Shown: in pieces, positions 55,315 to 63,114 of the stretch
Layout: each line of letters begins with the position of its first letter
Position numbering within the stretch: the stretch's first letter is position 1
Source: Halorussus aquaticus
Lineage (GTDB): Archaea; Halobacteriota; Halobacteria; Halobacteriales; Haladaptataceae
Assembly (NCBI RefSeq): GCF_024218795.1
Contig: NZ_CP100400.1
Span: forward strand, 2,976,001 to 3,040,000
DNA length: 64,000 nt
Reading direction: 5' to 3'
Program-made: the position numbers and the translations under genes
The notes under the pieces: model-generated
Databases searched by the model: none
What the model saw: only the letters and a program-made list of their open reading frames with translations
What the model was told of the DNA's origin: nothing

Positions 55315-56466
55315 CTACTCGCCGCCGGTCTCGGCGACCTCCGGGTTCTCGGCGTCGGACTCCTCCTCCGCTCGTCTCCGTTCGTCGCCGGCGGTGTCGC
55401 CCTCCTCCGCGCGCTCGTCGGTCTCGTCCATCTCGGCTATCGGGTCGAACGTGACCAGTCCCTTCCCGGCGGTGAACTCGTAGGCGACCCACTCGGGAAT
55501 CGCGAGGACGCCGTTCATCTTCCGGATGCGGATGCGCTTGATGAGCGTGTCCTTCACGATGGAACCGGTCACCTGCATGTCCACGATACCATCGACGGCG
55601 TAGCCGAGGTCGTGGGGGAAACTCTCCTCCTCGCCGGTGAACGTCCCGCCCGCGAAGACGGGGACGAACCGTCCCTTGCAGACGTCGGCCCGAACGTCCT
55701 TCACGAAGTTGTACGCCTGCACGGGTTGGACGAGGGTCCCGAACTCGGTCAGCGAGTCCACGACGACGATTCCGCGGTCGCTCATCGACAGCGCTTCGAG
55801 GCAGTTGTCGAGTTTGTTGTGGAGTTCGGTCACGTCGCTGGGGTCTCGGACGGTCTGAGTCACCGACTCCGTGACGCTGTAGATGTGGCGGTTCCACTCG
55901 TCCATGCGCTCGAACATGCGCTCGCGGTCGCGGTCGTCCATCCGGTAGGTGAAACAGTCCACGACGTGAAGTTGGCCCGACTCCAGATACGGCAGGACGT
56001 TCCAGTCGAGCGAGAGGAATCCCTCGACGACCGAGACGGGCGGTTCGGTGAACGTGACGACGGTGGCGGGTTCGCCCCGTTCCAAGGCCCGCCAGACGAG
56101 TTCGGCCCGGAGGGCGTCGTCGCGCGCTCCCTCGTCGTTCGAGAGCAGGACGAACGAGTTCCGGGGGAACCCCTGCGGGAGGAACCTGTCCAGTCCCGAG
56201 ACGCCGGTTCGGACGCGTCGGAATCCGTGGTACTCCGTGCACGTGCGGTCGCTCTCGGCCATCGCGTCCCGGCAGGCCTCGGTGCAGAACTCGTAGACGG
56301 TACCCTCTCGTTCGAGCGTCACCGGGTCGGTCGGAATCGGGAGACGGCAGTAGTCACAGCGGTCGGACTCGGGGGGTGTCGAGGAGTTCAGTGCGGCGTC
56401 GGCGACTTCCGAATCGGGGTCGGCGGCATCGGTCGCCTCGGGGGCGGAGTCGTCCATGCCATGCAT
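55315..56466 (-). CDS. RecA-superfamily (RAD55/KaiC-like) protein with degenerate P-loop and zinc finger
   Basis: 383 residues from ATG 56466; ATG 56457 is also possible. N-terminal zinc knuckle: CDYC (37–40), then FCTEAC (C61, C65), like a TRASH-type finger. The RecA/KaiC fold follows: GVSGLDRFLPQGFPRNSFVLL, then NDEGARDDAL in the place of the GxxxxGKT Walker A (about 106–118), with neither Gly-Lys nor Ser/Thr. A Walker B-like GIVVVDSLTEF remains. So ATP hydrolysis is unlikely. The acidic C-terminal tail is about 45 residues. Function unknown. Confidence 0.75.
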   Translation of the reverse strand: MHGMDDSAPEATDAADPDSEVADAALNSSTPPESDRCDYCRLPIPTDPVTLEREGTVYEFCTEACRDAMAESDRTCTEYHGFRRVRTGVSGLDRFLPQGFPRNSFVLLSNDEGARDDALRAELVWRALERGEPATVVTFTEPPVSVVEGFLSLDWNVLPYLESGQLHVVDCFTYRMDDRDRERMFERMDEWNRHIYSVTESVTQTVRDPSDVTELHNKLDNCLEALSMSDRGIVVVDSLTEFGTLVQPVQAYNFVKDVRADVCKGRFVPVFAGGTFTGEEESFPHDLGYAVDGIVDMQVTGSIVKDTLIKRIRIRKMNGVLAIPEWVAYEFTAGKGLVTFDPIAEMDETDERAEEGDTAGDERRRAEEESDAENPEVAETGGE

Positions 56467-56585
56467 ACTCTTGACAAAGAGATGCAGGCGAAAAAGGCCT
56501 GTTCACTCCGACTCGAATGATACGTCTACTCGTCAACACGAACTCCCCGCGGGCTTTAACTTAGTCCGCGGTCGATACGTGAACA

Positions 56586-57044
56586 ATGAACGTGCGCGAC
56601 GCAGTCGAAGACGACGGGGAGGTACTGGGCGAACTCGCCGACGCCCCCGCCGAGGTGATGCGCAACGTGGTCCACGACCGGACGGTCCGGGTCGCGGAAG
56701 CCGACGCTGACGACCAGAGCGCAGATACCGAAAGCGGGGGAGACGACGAAGAGGCCGAGATAGTGGGCTTCGTCGGATTCGACGCGATGCCCGGGACGGT
56801 CCGGGTGACGTACCTCCGGGGAACCCGGGAGGCGCGCGAGCGACTGCTGGAGGAACCGGTCCGGTTCGCCCGGAAGGAGGATATGGCCGTCGAGGCGCTG
56901 GTGCCCGAGGACGAGGCGGAGACGAGGGAAGTAGTCGAAGCCGCCGGGTTCCAGCGGGCGGGGACCGGTCCGCGGTTCGAGGGCGGTCGGACGCTGGAGT
57001 ATCGTCTCGACCACTCGGTGAACGCGAATTCTACGCGTCGTTGA
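56586..57044 (+). CDS. GNAT-like acetyltransferase-fold protein
   Basis: 152 residues, MNVRDAVEDDGEVLGELADAP, with EIVGFVGFDAMPGTVRVTYLRG and EALVPEDEAETREVVEAAGFQRAGTGPRF, which follow the strand-helix layout of GNAT domains (VAEADADDQ insert is acidic). The acetyl-CoA loop R/QxxGxG/A is not clear, so activity is uncertain. An acidic linker sits in the middle. Transcribed alone, ahead of the ORB-like element at 57199. Confidence 0.65.
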   Translation: MNVRDAVEDDGEVLGELADAPAEVMRNVVHDRTVRVAEADADDQSADTESGGDDEEAEIVGFVGFDAMPGTVRVTYLRGTREARERLLEEPVRFARKEDMAVEALVPEDEAETREVVEAAGFQRAGTGPRFEGGRTLEYRLDHSVNANSTRR

Positions 57045-57198
57045 GCGCCGGCGTATTCGTCCGGAGACACCCCGACGTCCGGCAGGTGCTTCCACATCCG
57101 ACGGACAACCGCGTCCGACGTACTCACGTCCAACAGCCAACCCCCTCCGATAGAGAGCGACGCCGACGCGTCCGTCGATAGGGCGAGTCAACCCGCTA

Positions 57199-57221
57199 AC
57201 CCCTTCGTTTCAGGTGGAACC
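57199..57221 (+). other. Remote origin-recognition-box (ORB)-like element
   Basis: Contains CCCCTTCGTTTCAGGTGGAA, the best match to the consensus of the six ORB copies in the origin at 61.4–62.7 kb, yet lies 4.1 kb outside, between the GNAT-like gene and the 3' end of the PolD small-subunit gene. Confidence 0.75.
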
Positions 57222-57248
57222 TAAAATGCTGTCCTTCGGAGATATCGG

Positions 57249-58820
57249 TCAGCTGAACTGCCGGACGGTCATGTCGAGCGTGTCGAGGTCGAGGATGGGC
57301 GCGAATCCGGAGTCGGGGTCGATGTTCACGGACTTCTGGAAGTCGGTCTGGGCCTGCCAGCACCCGGAGTTGACCGCGAGGACGTTGTGGTACTTCCCCC
57401 ATCCGAGTTTGTGGACGTGGCCGGTGTGGAACACGTCCGGAACCGAGTTCATCACGAGATAGTCCTTCTCTTCGGGGGCGAGGCGAGTCTTCCCGCCGAA
57501 CTGAGGCGCGACGTGGCGCTTCTTCAGGAGTTGGTACATCGCCTTGTGCGGTTCGTCGTAACTGGCCTTCTCGTCGGGCAGTTCGGCGATAACTTCGTCG
57601 AGCGAGACGCCGTGATACATCAGGATATCGACGCCTTCGAGCGTGACGGTCGAGGGGTTGCCCGAGATTCGCGCGTCGTGGACCGACATGATGTCGCGTA
57701 ACTCCTCGTCGAAACCGGGTTGCGGTTCGGCGAGTCGGACGGCGTCGTGGTTGCCGGGAATCATTACGATTTCGAGGTCACCGGGTACCTCCTTGAGGTA
57801 CTCCGAGAACTGCTCGTACTGCTCGTAGAGGTCCACGATGTCGAGTTCCTCGTCCTGATTCGGATAGACGCCGACCCCCTCCACCATGTCGCCCGCGATG
57901 AGCAGGTACTCGACGTTCTCGGCCTCGGGCGTGTGTAGCCAGTCGGCGAAGCGCGACCACGCGTCCCCCATGAACTCCTGACTACCGACGTGAACGTCGC
58001 TGATGAGCGCGGCCTGAACGTGACGGTCGGCGGTCGAGGGCTGGTACGTGCGGGGCACGTCGGGGAAGTACAGCGAGTCCACGAACAGGATACCGTCTCC
58101 GTCGCCGTTGTCGTCCGAGAGCGTCCCTTCGACCGCGATTATCTCGTCGAGGAGGAGTTCGTCTACCGTGTCTGCGAACTCGCGATCCTTCATGACGAGA
58201 CAAGGGTAGGTCCCGCTCGTGTCTTCCAACTCGATTAGCCAGTGACCGCTGGCGGTCGAGCGAATGTCACTTATCATCCCGACGATAGCTGTCTCGCCGC
58301 CACCGGGCATCTCGCCGACGACCGAGGTCGGGCGAGCGTTGACGCGCGAACGCAACTGCTTCGAGAGGCGCTTGAACCGGTCCTGGAACACGGAGACGAA
58401 ATCGTCGTACTCGCCCGTTCCGGTACTCTCACCGGTCACGTTACCCGTGATTTCGACCGACCGGGCGTCGAGGTCCGGGTCCCGAATCGACTCGTCGGGC
58501 CGAGAGACGTCGGCGACGGCTTCGCCGACATCGTCGTCCCCCTTCGTTTCTTCTGCAGAGGTCGATTCCTTCCCCGACTCGTTCCCGTTATCGTATCCAG
58601 TCGAAGCGGAGGCTTTCCGTCCCGGTTCGAGGTCTGCGAGGACGCTCTCGACGTGGTCCGAGGAGAGTTTCAGAGCGTCTTCGGGAGCGCGTTCGACGGC
58701 CGCGTCGAGCGCGCTGTCCGGGTCGGCGGCCCGCGCGAGGAGCGTCACCGCCTCGCGGTCGGCGTTGTAGCCGCGACTGGTGAGTTCACTGACGATACGG
58801 GCCGGGGTCTCCAACGGCAC
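57249..58820 (-). CDS. dp1: DNA polymerase D small subunit (DP1)
   Basis: 523 residues, GTG start at 58820 (read as MPLETPARIVSEL); no ATG is available upstream in frame. The N-terminal linker region is variable and acidic. An OB fold (about 185–270, AIVGMISDIRSTASGHWLIEL) and a calcineurin-like phosphoesterase domain follow: ALISDVHVGSQEF, IAGDMVEGVG, IPGNHDAVRL, MYHG and HTGHVHKLG. All metal ligands are present, so the 3'–5' proofreading exonuclease should be active. Replicative polymerase with the large subunit encoded elsewhere. Divergent from signal peptidase I, as known near haloarchaeal oriC1. Confidence 0.94.
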   Translation of the reverse strand: MPLETPARIVSELTSRGYNADREAVTLLARAADPDSALDAAVERAPEDALKLSSDHVESVLADLEPGRKASASTGYDNGNESGKESTSAEETKGDDDVGEAVADVSRPDESIRDPDLDARSVEITGNVTGESTGTGEYDDFVSVFQDRFKRLSKQLRSRVNARPTSVVGEMPGGGETAIVGMISDIRSTASGHWLIELEDTSGTYPCLVMKDREFADTVDELLLDEIIAVEGTLSDDNGDGDGILFVDSLYFPDVPRTYQPSTADRHVQAALISDVHVGSQEFMGDAWSRFADWLHTPEAENVEYLLIAGDMVEGVGVYPNQDEELDIVDLYEQYEQFSEYLKEVPGDLEIVMIPGNHDAVRLAEPQPGFDEELRDIMSVHDARISGNPSTVTLEGVDILMYHGVSLDEVIAELPDEKASYDEPHKAMYQLLKKRHVAPQFGGKTRLAPEEKDYLVMNSVPDVFHTGHVHKLGWGKYHNVLAVNSGCWQAQTDFQKSVNIDPDSGFAPILDLDTLDMTVRQFS

Positions 58821-58931
58821 GTGTTTCACATTTCGGGGGGTCGTCAAAAGCGCATCGTTCGGCCGACGCCCGACCGGGGTTCGGCCTGCACCCGGAAAAT
58901 TGACAACCTCGGAACGGCAAGGTGGGGTCGA

Positions 58932-59765
58932 ATGAGTTCTCCCCGAGACGGTCCATCTTCTGAGGGGCCTGCGACGGACGGCGGCGAACCGACCGAGGAG
59001 GAGTCGGGTCCGCTCGCTCTCGTCCACCGGTTCCGCAGCAGCGAGAATCAGGTGGTCGTATTCGTGCGCGAGATGTTGAGCAGTGCGAGTATCGTCCTCG
59101 CCATCGGTCTCCTCCTGTTCGCCGTCAGCGGAGTCTGGCCCCCGATGGTCGCCATCGAGAGCGGGAGCATGGAACCGCACATGCAGAAAGGCGACCTCGT
59201 GTTCATCATGGAGGAGGGTCGTCTCGCGCCCGCGGCCGCCCAGCAAGGCACCGGAGTCGTCCCGTATCAGGCCGGAAAAGACGCCGGATACAAGAAGTTC
59301 GGGAGCTACGGCGACGTCATCGTCTATCAACCCGACGGGAAGGACTACCAGACGCCGATCATCCACCGCGCCAGATTCTGGGTCGAGAAGGGGGAGAACT
59401 GGTACGACGAGGCGAACAAGGAGTACATCAGTGCAGAGAACTGCGAGCAGTTGACCAACTGCCCGGCACCGAACTCGGGATTCATCACGAAGGGTGACGC
59501 CAACCCCTCCTACGACCAGTCGAACGGGATGCGACTGAGCGACCCGGTCAAGCCGAGTTGGGTTCGGGGCACTGCGGAGGTTCGCGTCCCGTGGCTCGGA
59601 TGGGTCAGACTTCAGTTCTCTGGGGCGGCGTACCTCTCGCCCGGTACGGCGACCCTCTCCTCGACGATGACGTCGTTCACCCCAGCGGCGACCCTACCGT
59701 CCAGCGGAGAACCGCTCTCTCCGACCGGCGATATCGCGACCGACCGTTCCGTCGGAGCCGCGTAG
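58932..59765 (+). CDS. Signal peptidase I (S26B, archaeal)
   Basis: 277 residues from ATG 58932. A 45-residue cytoplasmic N-terminus, one membrane segment (SASIVLAIGLLLFAVSGVW), and then the catalytic Ser79 in ESGSMEPHM and His145 in TPIIHRARF; archaeal enzymes use Ser–His with an Asp and no Lys. A further C-terminal hydrophobic segment is weak. Cleaves Sec signal peptides at the outer membrane face. Convergent with orc1, divergent from DP1. Confidence 0.92.
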   Translation: MSSPRDGPSSEGPATDGGEPTEEESGPLALVHRFRSSENQVVVFVREMLSSASIVLAIGLLLFAVSGVWPPMVAIESGSMEPHMQKGDLVFIMEEGRLAPAAAQQGTGVVPYQAGKDAGYKKFGSYGDVIVYQPDGKDYQTPIIHRARFWVEKGENWYDEANKEYISAENCEQLTNCPAPNSGFITKGDANPSYDQSNGMRLSDPVKPSWVRGTAEVRVPWLGWVRLQFSGAAYLSPGTATLSSTMTSFTPAATLPSSGEPLSPTGDIATDRSVGAA

Positions 59766-59776
59766 CTCACGAACTA

Positions 59777-59808
59777 CTGCGTACTATCACACTGCTGCGT
59801 ACTATCAC
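59777..59808. repeat. Short tandem direct repeat
   Basis: CTGCGTACTATCAC occurs twice at an 18-base period (59777–59790, 59795–59808), between the convergent signal peptidase and orc1 genes. Possibly simple sequence duplication. Confidence 0.6.
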
Positions 59809-59866
59809 TGCTCCACTGAGAACCGGACCCCTCTCCAAGTAACTGCCTTCTTCAGAACAACTGGCT

Positions 59867-61360
59867 CTAGTTGTCGAACCGGGCCTGTACGAACGGTTGG
59901 ACGCTTTCGATGTCGCCGAGACGCGAGTCGGACATCAGCACGGCCTCGGTCTCGTCGATGGGTACCGAGAGGCTGATCTCCTTGGTCCGCCCGTACCGGC
60001 CCTTGCTGACGACCACGGCGTTGACGATGCCGAGCATGTCGAGTTCGCTGATGAGGTCGGTGACGCGGCGCTGGGTCAGCACGTCGGCGTCGATTTCCTC
60101 GCAGAGGCGCTTGTAGATGTTGTACACCTCGCCGGTGTTGACGTTGTGGACGCCGTTCTTCTCCAGCGAGATGATGGAGAAGAGGACGAGTTTCGACTGC
60201 GTGGGGAGCGTGCGGACGACTTCGACCACGCGGTCGAGTTCGATCTTCTCCTGGGCTTTCCGGACGTGCTTCTCGTTGACGCCCTCGGCCTGATCGCGTT
60301 CGGCGAGTTCGCCCGCGGTCCGCAGCAGGTCGAGTGCGCGCCGGGCGTCACCGTGCTCCTGCGCGGCGAACGCGGCGCAGAGCGGAATCACGTCGTCCGA
60401 GAGCGCGTCGGCCTTGAACGCGACCTCCGCGCGGTGCTGGAGGATGTCCCGGAGCTGATTGGCGTCGTACGGCGGGAAGACGATCTCCTCCTCGCCGAGG
60501 CTCGATTTGACGCGTGGGTCGAGGAAGTCGGTGAACTTGAGGTCGTTCGAGATGCCGATGATGGAGACCCGCGAGTTCTCCAGTTCGGAGTTCATCCGCG
60601 AGAGGTTGTAGAGCGTGTCGTCGCCCGACTTCTCGACCAGTTTGTCGATCTCGTCCAGCATGATGACGACCACTCGTTCCTCGTAATCGACGGCCTCGAA
60701 GAACGTGTTGTAGACCCGGTCTGTCGGCCATCCGGTCATGGGGACCGATTCCATCTCCTCGCGGTCGTCTTCTAGTTCTTCTATGCGCGCGTCGATGGCC
60801 TCGGTGGACTCGAACGCGGTGTCGGCGAGTCGAGAGGGGTCGGAACTCGCGCCCTCACGGAGCGTCGTCAGTTCTTCGAGGCGGTCGTCCACGAACTCCT
60901 GGTTGTTCTCGATGAACTTGTTGGCGAGTTGTGCGAGGACGCGATACTGCGTGTCGGTCACCTCGCAGTTGATGTACTCGACGTTACAGGGGACGTCGTA
61001 CTTCTGGGACGTGCTTTCGAGTTCCTTGCTGACGAACTTCGCACTGGCGGTCTTGCCAGTCCCCGTCTTGCCGTAGATGAGGATGTTCGAGGGCGTCTCC
61101 CCGCGAAGCGCGGCGACGAGAATCGTCGCCATGTTGTTGATCTGGTCCTTCCGGTGGGGGAGTTCGTGCGGCGTGTACGACGGTCGCAGGACCTCCTTGT
61201 TCTCGAATATCGGTTCGCCGGACAACAGGTCGTCGAAGAGTCCCTGGTCGTCGTCCTCGTCGTCGTCGAAGACCACGTCGTCGAGATCGACGTTGTCGAA
61301 GTTTCGGTCGGGACTCACGTCGACCCCGTCGTCCGTCGGTTGCGTGTTTTCGTCTGTCAT
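59867..61360 (-). CDS. orc1: Orc1/Cdc6 origin-binding replication initiator
   Basis: 497 residues from ATG 61360 (MTDENTQPTD). Very acidic N-terminus (residues 10–45). AAA+ ATPase with Walker A GKTGTGKT (97–104), Walker B LDEID (235–239), an acidic insertion at about 155–210, and sensor 2 GDARRALDLL. C-terminal winged helix (about 415–497) binds ORBs. As it borders a 1.75-kb region with ORB copies, it is the cognate initiator of this origin. An ORB copy starts 13 bases before its start codon, which suggests autoregulation. Confidence 0.95.
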   Translation of the reverse strand: MTDENTQPTDDGVDVSPDRNFDNVDLDDVVFDDDEDDDQGLFDDLLSGEPIFENKEVLRPSYTPHELPHRKDQINNMATILVAALRGETPSNILIYGKTGTGKTASAKFVSKELESTSQKYDVPCNVEYINCEVTDTQYRVLAQLANKFIENNQEFVDDRLEELTTLREGASSDPSRLADTAFESTEAIDARIEELEDDREEMESVPMTGWPTDRVYNTFFEAVDYEERVVVIMLDEIDKLVEKSGDDTLYNLSRMNSELENSRVSIIGISNDLKFTDFLDPRVKSSLGEEEIVFPPYDANQLRDILQHRAEVAFKADALSDDVIPLCAAFAAQEHGDARRALDLLRTAGELAERDQAEGVNEKHVRKAQEKIELDRVVEVVRTLPTQSKLVLFSIISLEKNGVHNVNTGEVYNIYKRLCEEIDADVLTQRRVTDLISELDMLGIVNAVVVSKGRYGRTKEISLSVPIDETEAVLMSDSRLGDIESVQPFVQARFDN

Positions 61361-61372
61361 GCGTACGTTTCG

Positions 61373-61395
61373 ACCCCTCTGTTTCAGGTGGAAGA
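61373..61395 (+). other. ORB 1
   Basis: CCCCTCTGTTTCAGGTGGAA; 13 bases before the orc1 start codon. Confidence 0.75.
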
Positions 61396-61619
61396 CGCGC
61401 GTCGCGCGGCGAGATTTCGGCAGAACCGACCGAAGGAACCGGGATGCCGAATCTGAGAAGTCGCGAACGCGTCCAGTTGATGCAGGAGAACCAAAGGTCC
61501 AGCAGGGTATTAAACTCTTTCTTCTTTGGGCTCGATTCGAACTCTTCTTTGGCTCGATTCGGACAAAATCAGACGTGAAGTATCGGAAGCGACGGACGCT
61601 CACAGCGACTTACCGGAAA

Positions 61620-61840
61620 GGTAGCGGTTAGAGAGCGAGGAGTCAGAGAACGGGGAGTCAGAAAGTAAGGGGTCGAGGAATGGGGATTAGAAAATGGAAG
61701 TCTGGGTGTGGGCGGTCAGGGAGTGAGTAATCAGTGAGCCAGGTTTGTTGGACGAGAAGTCGTCGAGGAGGTGGCGGAAGACGAGGGGAGTGAAGGCAAA
61801 GGTAGCAAGATGGGGAAGAGTATCGGGGCTACGAGAGGGT
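61620..61840 (+). repeat. Purine-rich tract with degenerate ~15-bp repeats
   Basis: The plus strand is mostly G and A, with recurring GGGGAGTCAGAAAG-like units (GCGAGGAGTCAGAGAA, GGGGAGTCAGAAAG, GGGGATTAGAAAATGG, GGAAGTCTGGG). No gene. It is the mirror of the pyrimidine-rich tract on the other side of the AT-rich core. Confidence 0.7.
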
Positions 61841-61923
61841 GAGCCCACAAGTGCTTGAATTTCCAGGCACACGGAGTGGCAACGGGAGACCGGAGAGCCA
61901 CGAGAGAGTAGTTCCCGTGTCGA

Positions 61924-61946
61924 ACACCTTCGTTTCGGGTGACCAG
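61924..61946 (+). other. ORB 2 (degenerate)
   Basis: CACCTTCGTTTCGGGTGACC; the 3' GGAA part is changed. Confidence 0.55.
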
Positions 61947-61978
61947 TGATGGAGTCGTATCGTCTGCATCACCACCCG

Positions 61979-62001
61979 TCCCCACCGTTTCACGTAGAGA
62001 C
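61979..62001 (+). other. ORB 3 (degenerate)
   Basis: CCCCACCGTTTCACGTAGAG; core GTTTCA kept, right half altered. Confidence 0.5.
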
Positions 62002-62231
62002 CATCCACGACTGCCACTGCAGTTTTCGAGACGGGTGACGTTTCGATTCGAGAGCAGGTGTCCGAACGCGGATAATCGGGTACGAGGGAACGGATCTCTT
62101 AGGAGGGAACGGATTTCTCGTCGGGAGTCTCACGCCAGCCTGTGTATTGTTATCGAAAGCCACTGTTGGAGAAGGCTGAGTTGGATGTCGAGGGGCGAAG
62201 AGAGGGTTCTGTATCAGCGGGCACCTCCCCC

Positions 62232-62254
62232 ACCCCTTCGTTTCGGGTGGAACG
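62232..62254 (+). other. ORB 4
   Basis: CCCCTTCGTTTCGGGTGGAA, preceded by a C-run (CACCTCCCCCA), which is the G-string on the other strand. Left border of the AT-rich core. Confidence 0.8.
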
Positions 62255-62287
62255 CCATAGAGGCGGGGAGGGGTGGTCAGAGAAACT

Positions 62288-62395
62288 GCCTAGATAGTAG
62301 AAACCTTTATTACAATAGCTGGAAAACAATACCCACAAACCAATCTTTCTTCTGGAAGTTGAGTGAGGTCGCTGTTTGTTTAACGGACTTTTCCA
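62288..62395. other. AT-rich core, probable duplex-unwinding element
   Basis: AT-rich stretch (TAGTAGAAACCTTTATTACA, ACAATACCCACAAACCAATC, GTTTGTTTAACGG) in otherwise GC-rich DNA, located between ORB 4 and the inverted ORB 5. Confidence 0.75.
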
Positions 62396-62437
62396 GCGAA
62401 ACGTGACTACCGCCGACCCCACGACCCTCCCTCCGCC

Positions 62438-62460
62438 AACTCCACCTGAAACGAAGGGGT
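62438..62460 (-). other. ORB 5 (inverted)
   Basis: The minus strand reads CCCCTTCGTTTCAGGTGGAG, preceded by a long C-string; plus strand continues GGGGTGGGGGTGGGTG. Right border of the AT-rich core, facing ORB 4. Confidence 0.8.
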
Positions 62461-62635
62461 GGGGGTGGGTGAACCTCCGACCGACCGATATCCGCCGTCG
62501 AACTGCCCCGGTCTTCCGACTCTCGACTACGGTTCGTCTCCCGTCCACTTCGACTTCAGGTTCGACTGTTTGGTTGCCGCAGTCCGGAGTCTAAAGCGGG
62601 TCCACCCGCCACGTCGCTTGATTTCTGTCCTCTAT

Positions 62636-62658
62636 ACCCCACCGTTTCAACTGGAACC
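62636..62658 (+). other. ORB 6
   Basis: CCCCACCGTTTCAACTGGAA; the GTTTCA core and GGAACC end are kept. Confidence 0.65.
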
Positions 62659-62679
62659 ACGCCTCCGCCGGTTCCCTCG

Positions 62680-62830
62680 TTCGAATTGCGGTCTTTCATC
62701 TGCTCTCCCTCACGTTTCCTCTGTTTCCTCGACTTCTCTACCTGCCTCGTTTGCTCTATCCTTCTCGTCTACTCTGTTCCCGTCTACTCTGTTCCCGTCT
62801 CCTCTATCGTTTTCGTCCGTCTGTCTCGGT
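62680..62830 (+). repeat. Pyrimidine-rich tract with 15-bp tandem repeat
   Basis: Nearly all C and T on the plus strand. A 15-bp unit CGTCTACTCTGTTCC is repeated exactly at 62766–62780 and 62781–62795, then degenerately at 62796. The complement (GGAACAGAGTAGACG) resembles the purine-rich units near 61640. Confidence 0.8.
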
Positions 62831-62885
62831 CGTCGGGTGAAATCAAACCACCGACCCAAATGATGTATTAGATTTTATATATGGA

Positions 62886-62921
62886 CGTTACTGAGACATT
62901 TTACACATAGGCGTTACTGAG
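62886..62921 (+). repeat. Direct repeat pair in second AT-rich patch
   Basis: CGTTACTGAG occurs at 62886–62895 and 62912–62921 (26-base period, nearly 2.5 helix turns), directly after TGTATTAGATTTTATATATG. May be a binding site or part of the origin. Confidence 0.55.
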
Positions 62922-63032
62922 TCATCGGTGTTCGTGACTCAGCGATTCTCGAGCTATCGCCCGATATACTCACCGCGATCCGACCGATCAGTGCTACCGA
63001 ATAGACATCTTCCAGAGTGGTGTCTGACATAG

Positions 63033-63041
63033 GTTTAAGTA
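63033..63041 (+). promoter_or_regulatory. TATA-like box of the GTPase gene
   Basis: GTTTAAGTA, giving a leader of about 50 bases that ends in a Shine–Dalgarno sequence GGGAGG at 63104–63109, 5 bases before ATG 63115. Confidence 0.55.
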
Positions 63042-63114
63042 GGTGGGATATAGTTGTTCGCGCAACAGCCCCGTGACGGTTCCGTTCGCCGATAGTGGGG
63101 TCTGGGAGGAAAGG

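Larger units (their letters stand above)
61361..63114. other. Replication origin (oriC1-type) region
   Basis: 1.75 kb without a supported gene, between orc1 and an Era-like GTPase gene. It holds six ORB copies (61373, 61924, 61979, 62232, 62438 inverted, 62636), an AT-rich core between two oppositely oriented ORBs, a purine-rich tract to the left and a pyrimidine-rich tract to the right. The layout matches oriC1 of other haloarchaea (ORBs with G-strings around a duplex-unwinding element). Function is inferred. Confidence 0.88.

Noticed and set aside
62459..62863. 134-codon frame in the origin
   Set aside because: Composed of Ser/Leu/Pro from the pyrimidine-rich tract; no promoter or domain.
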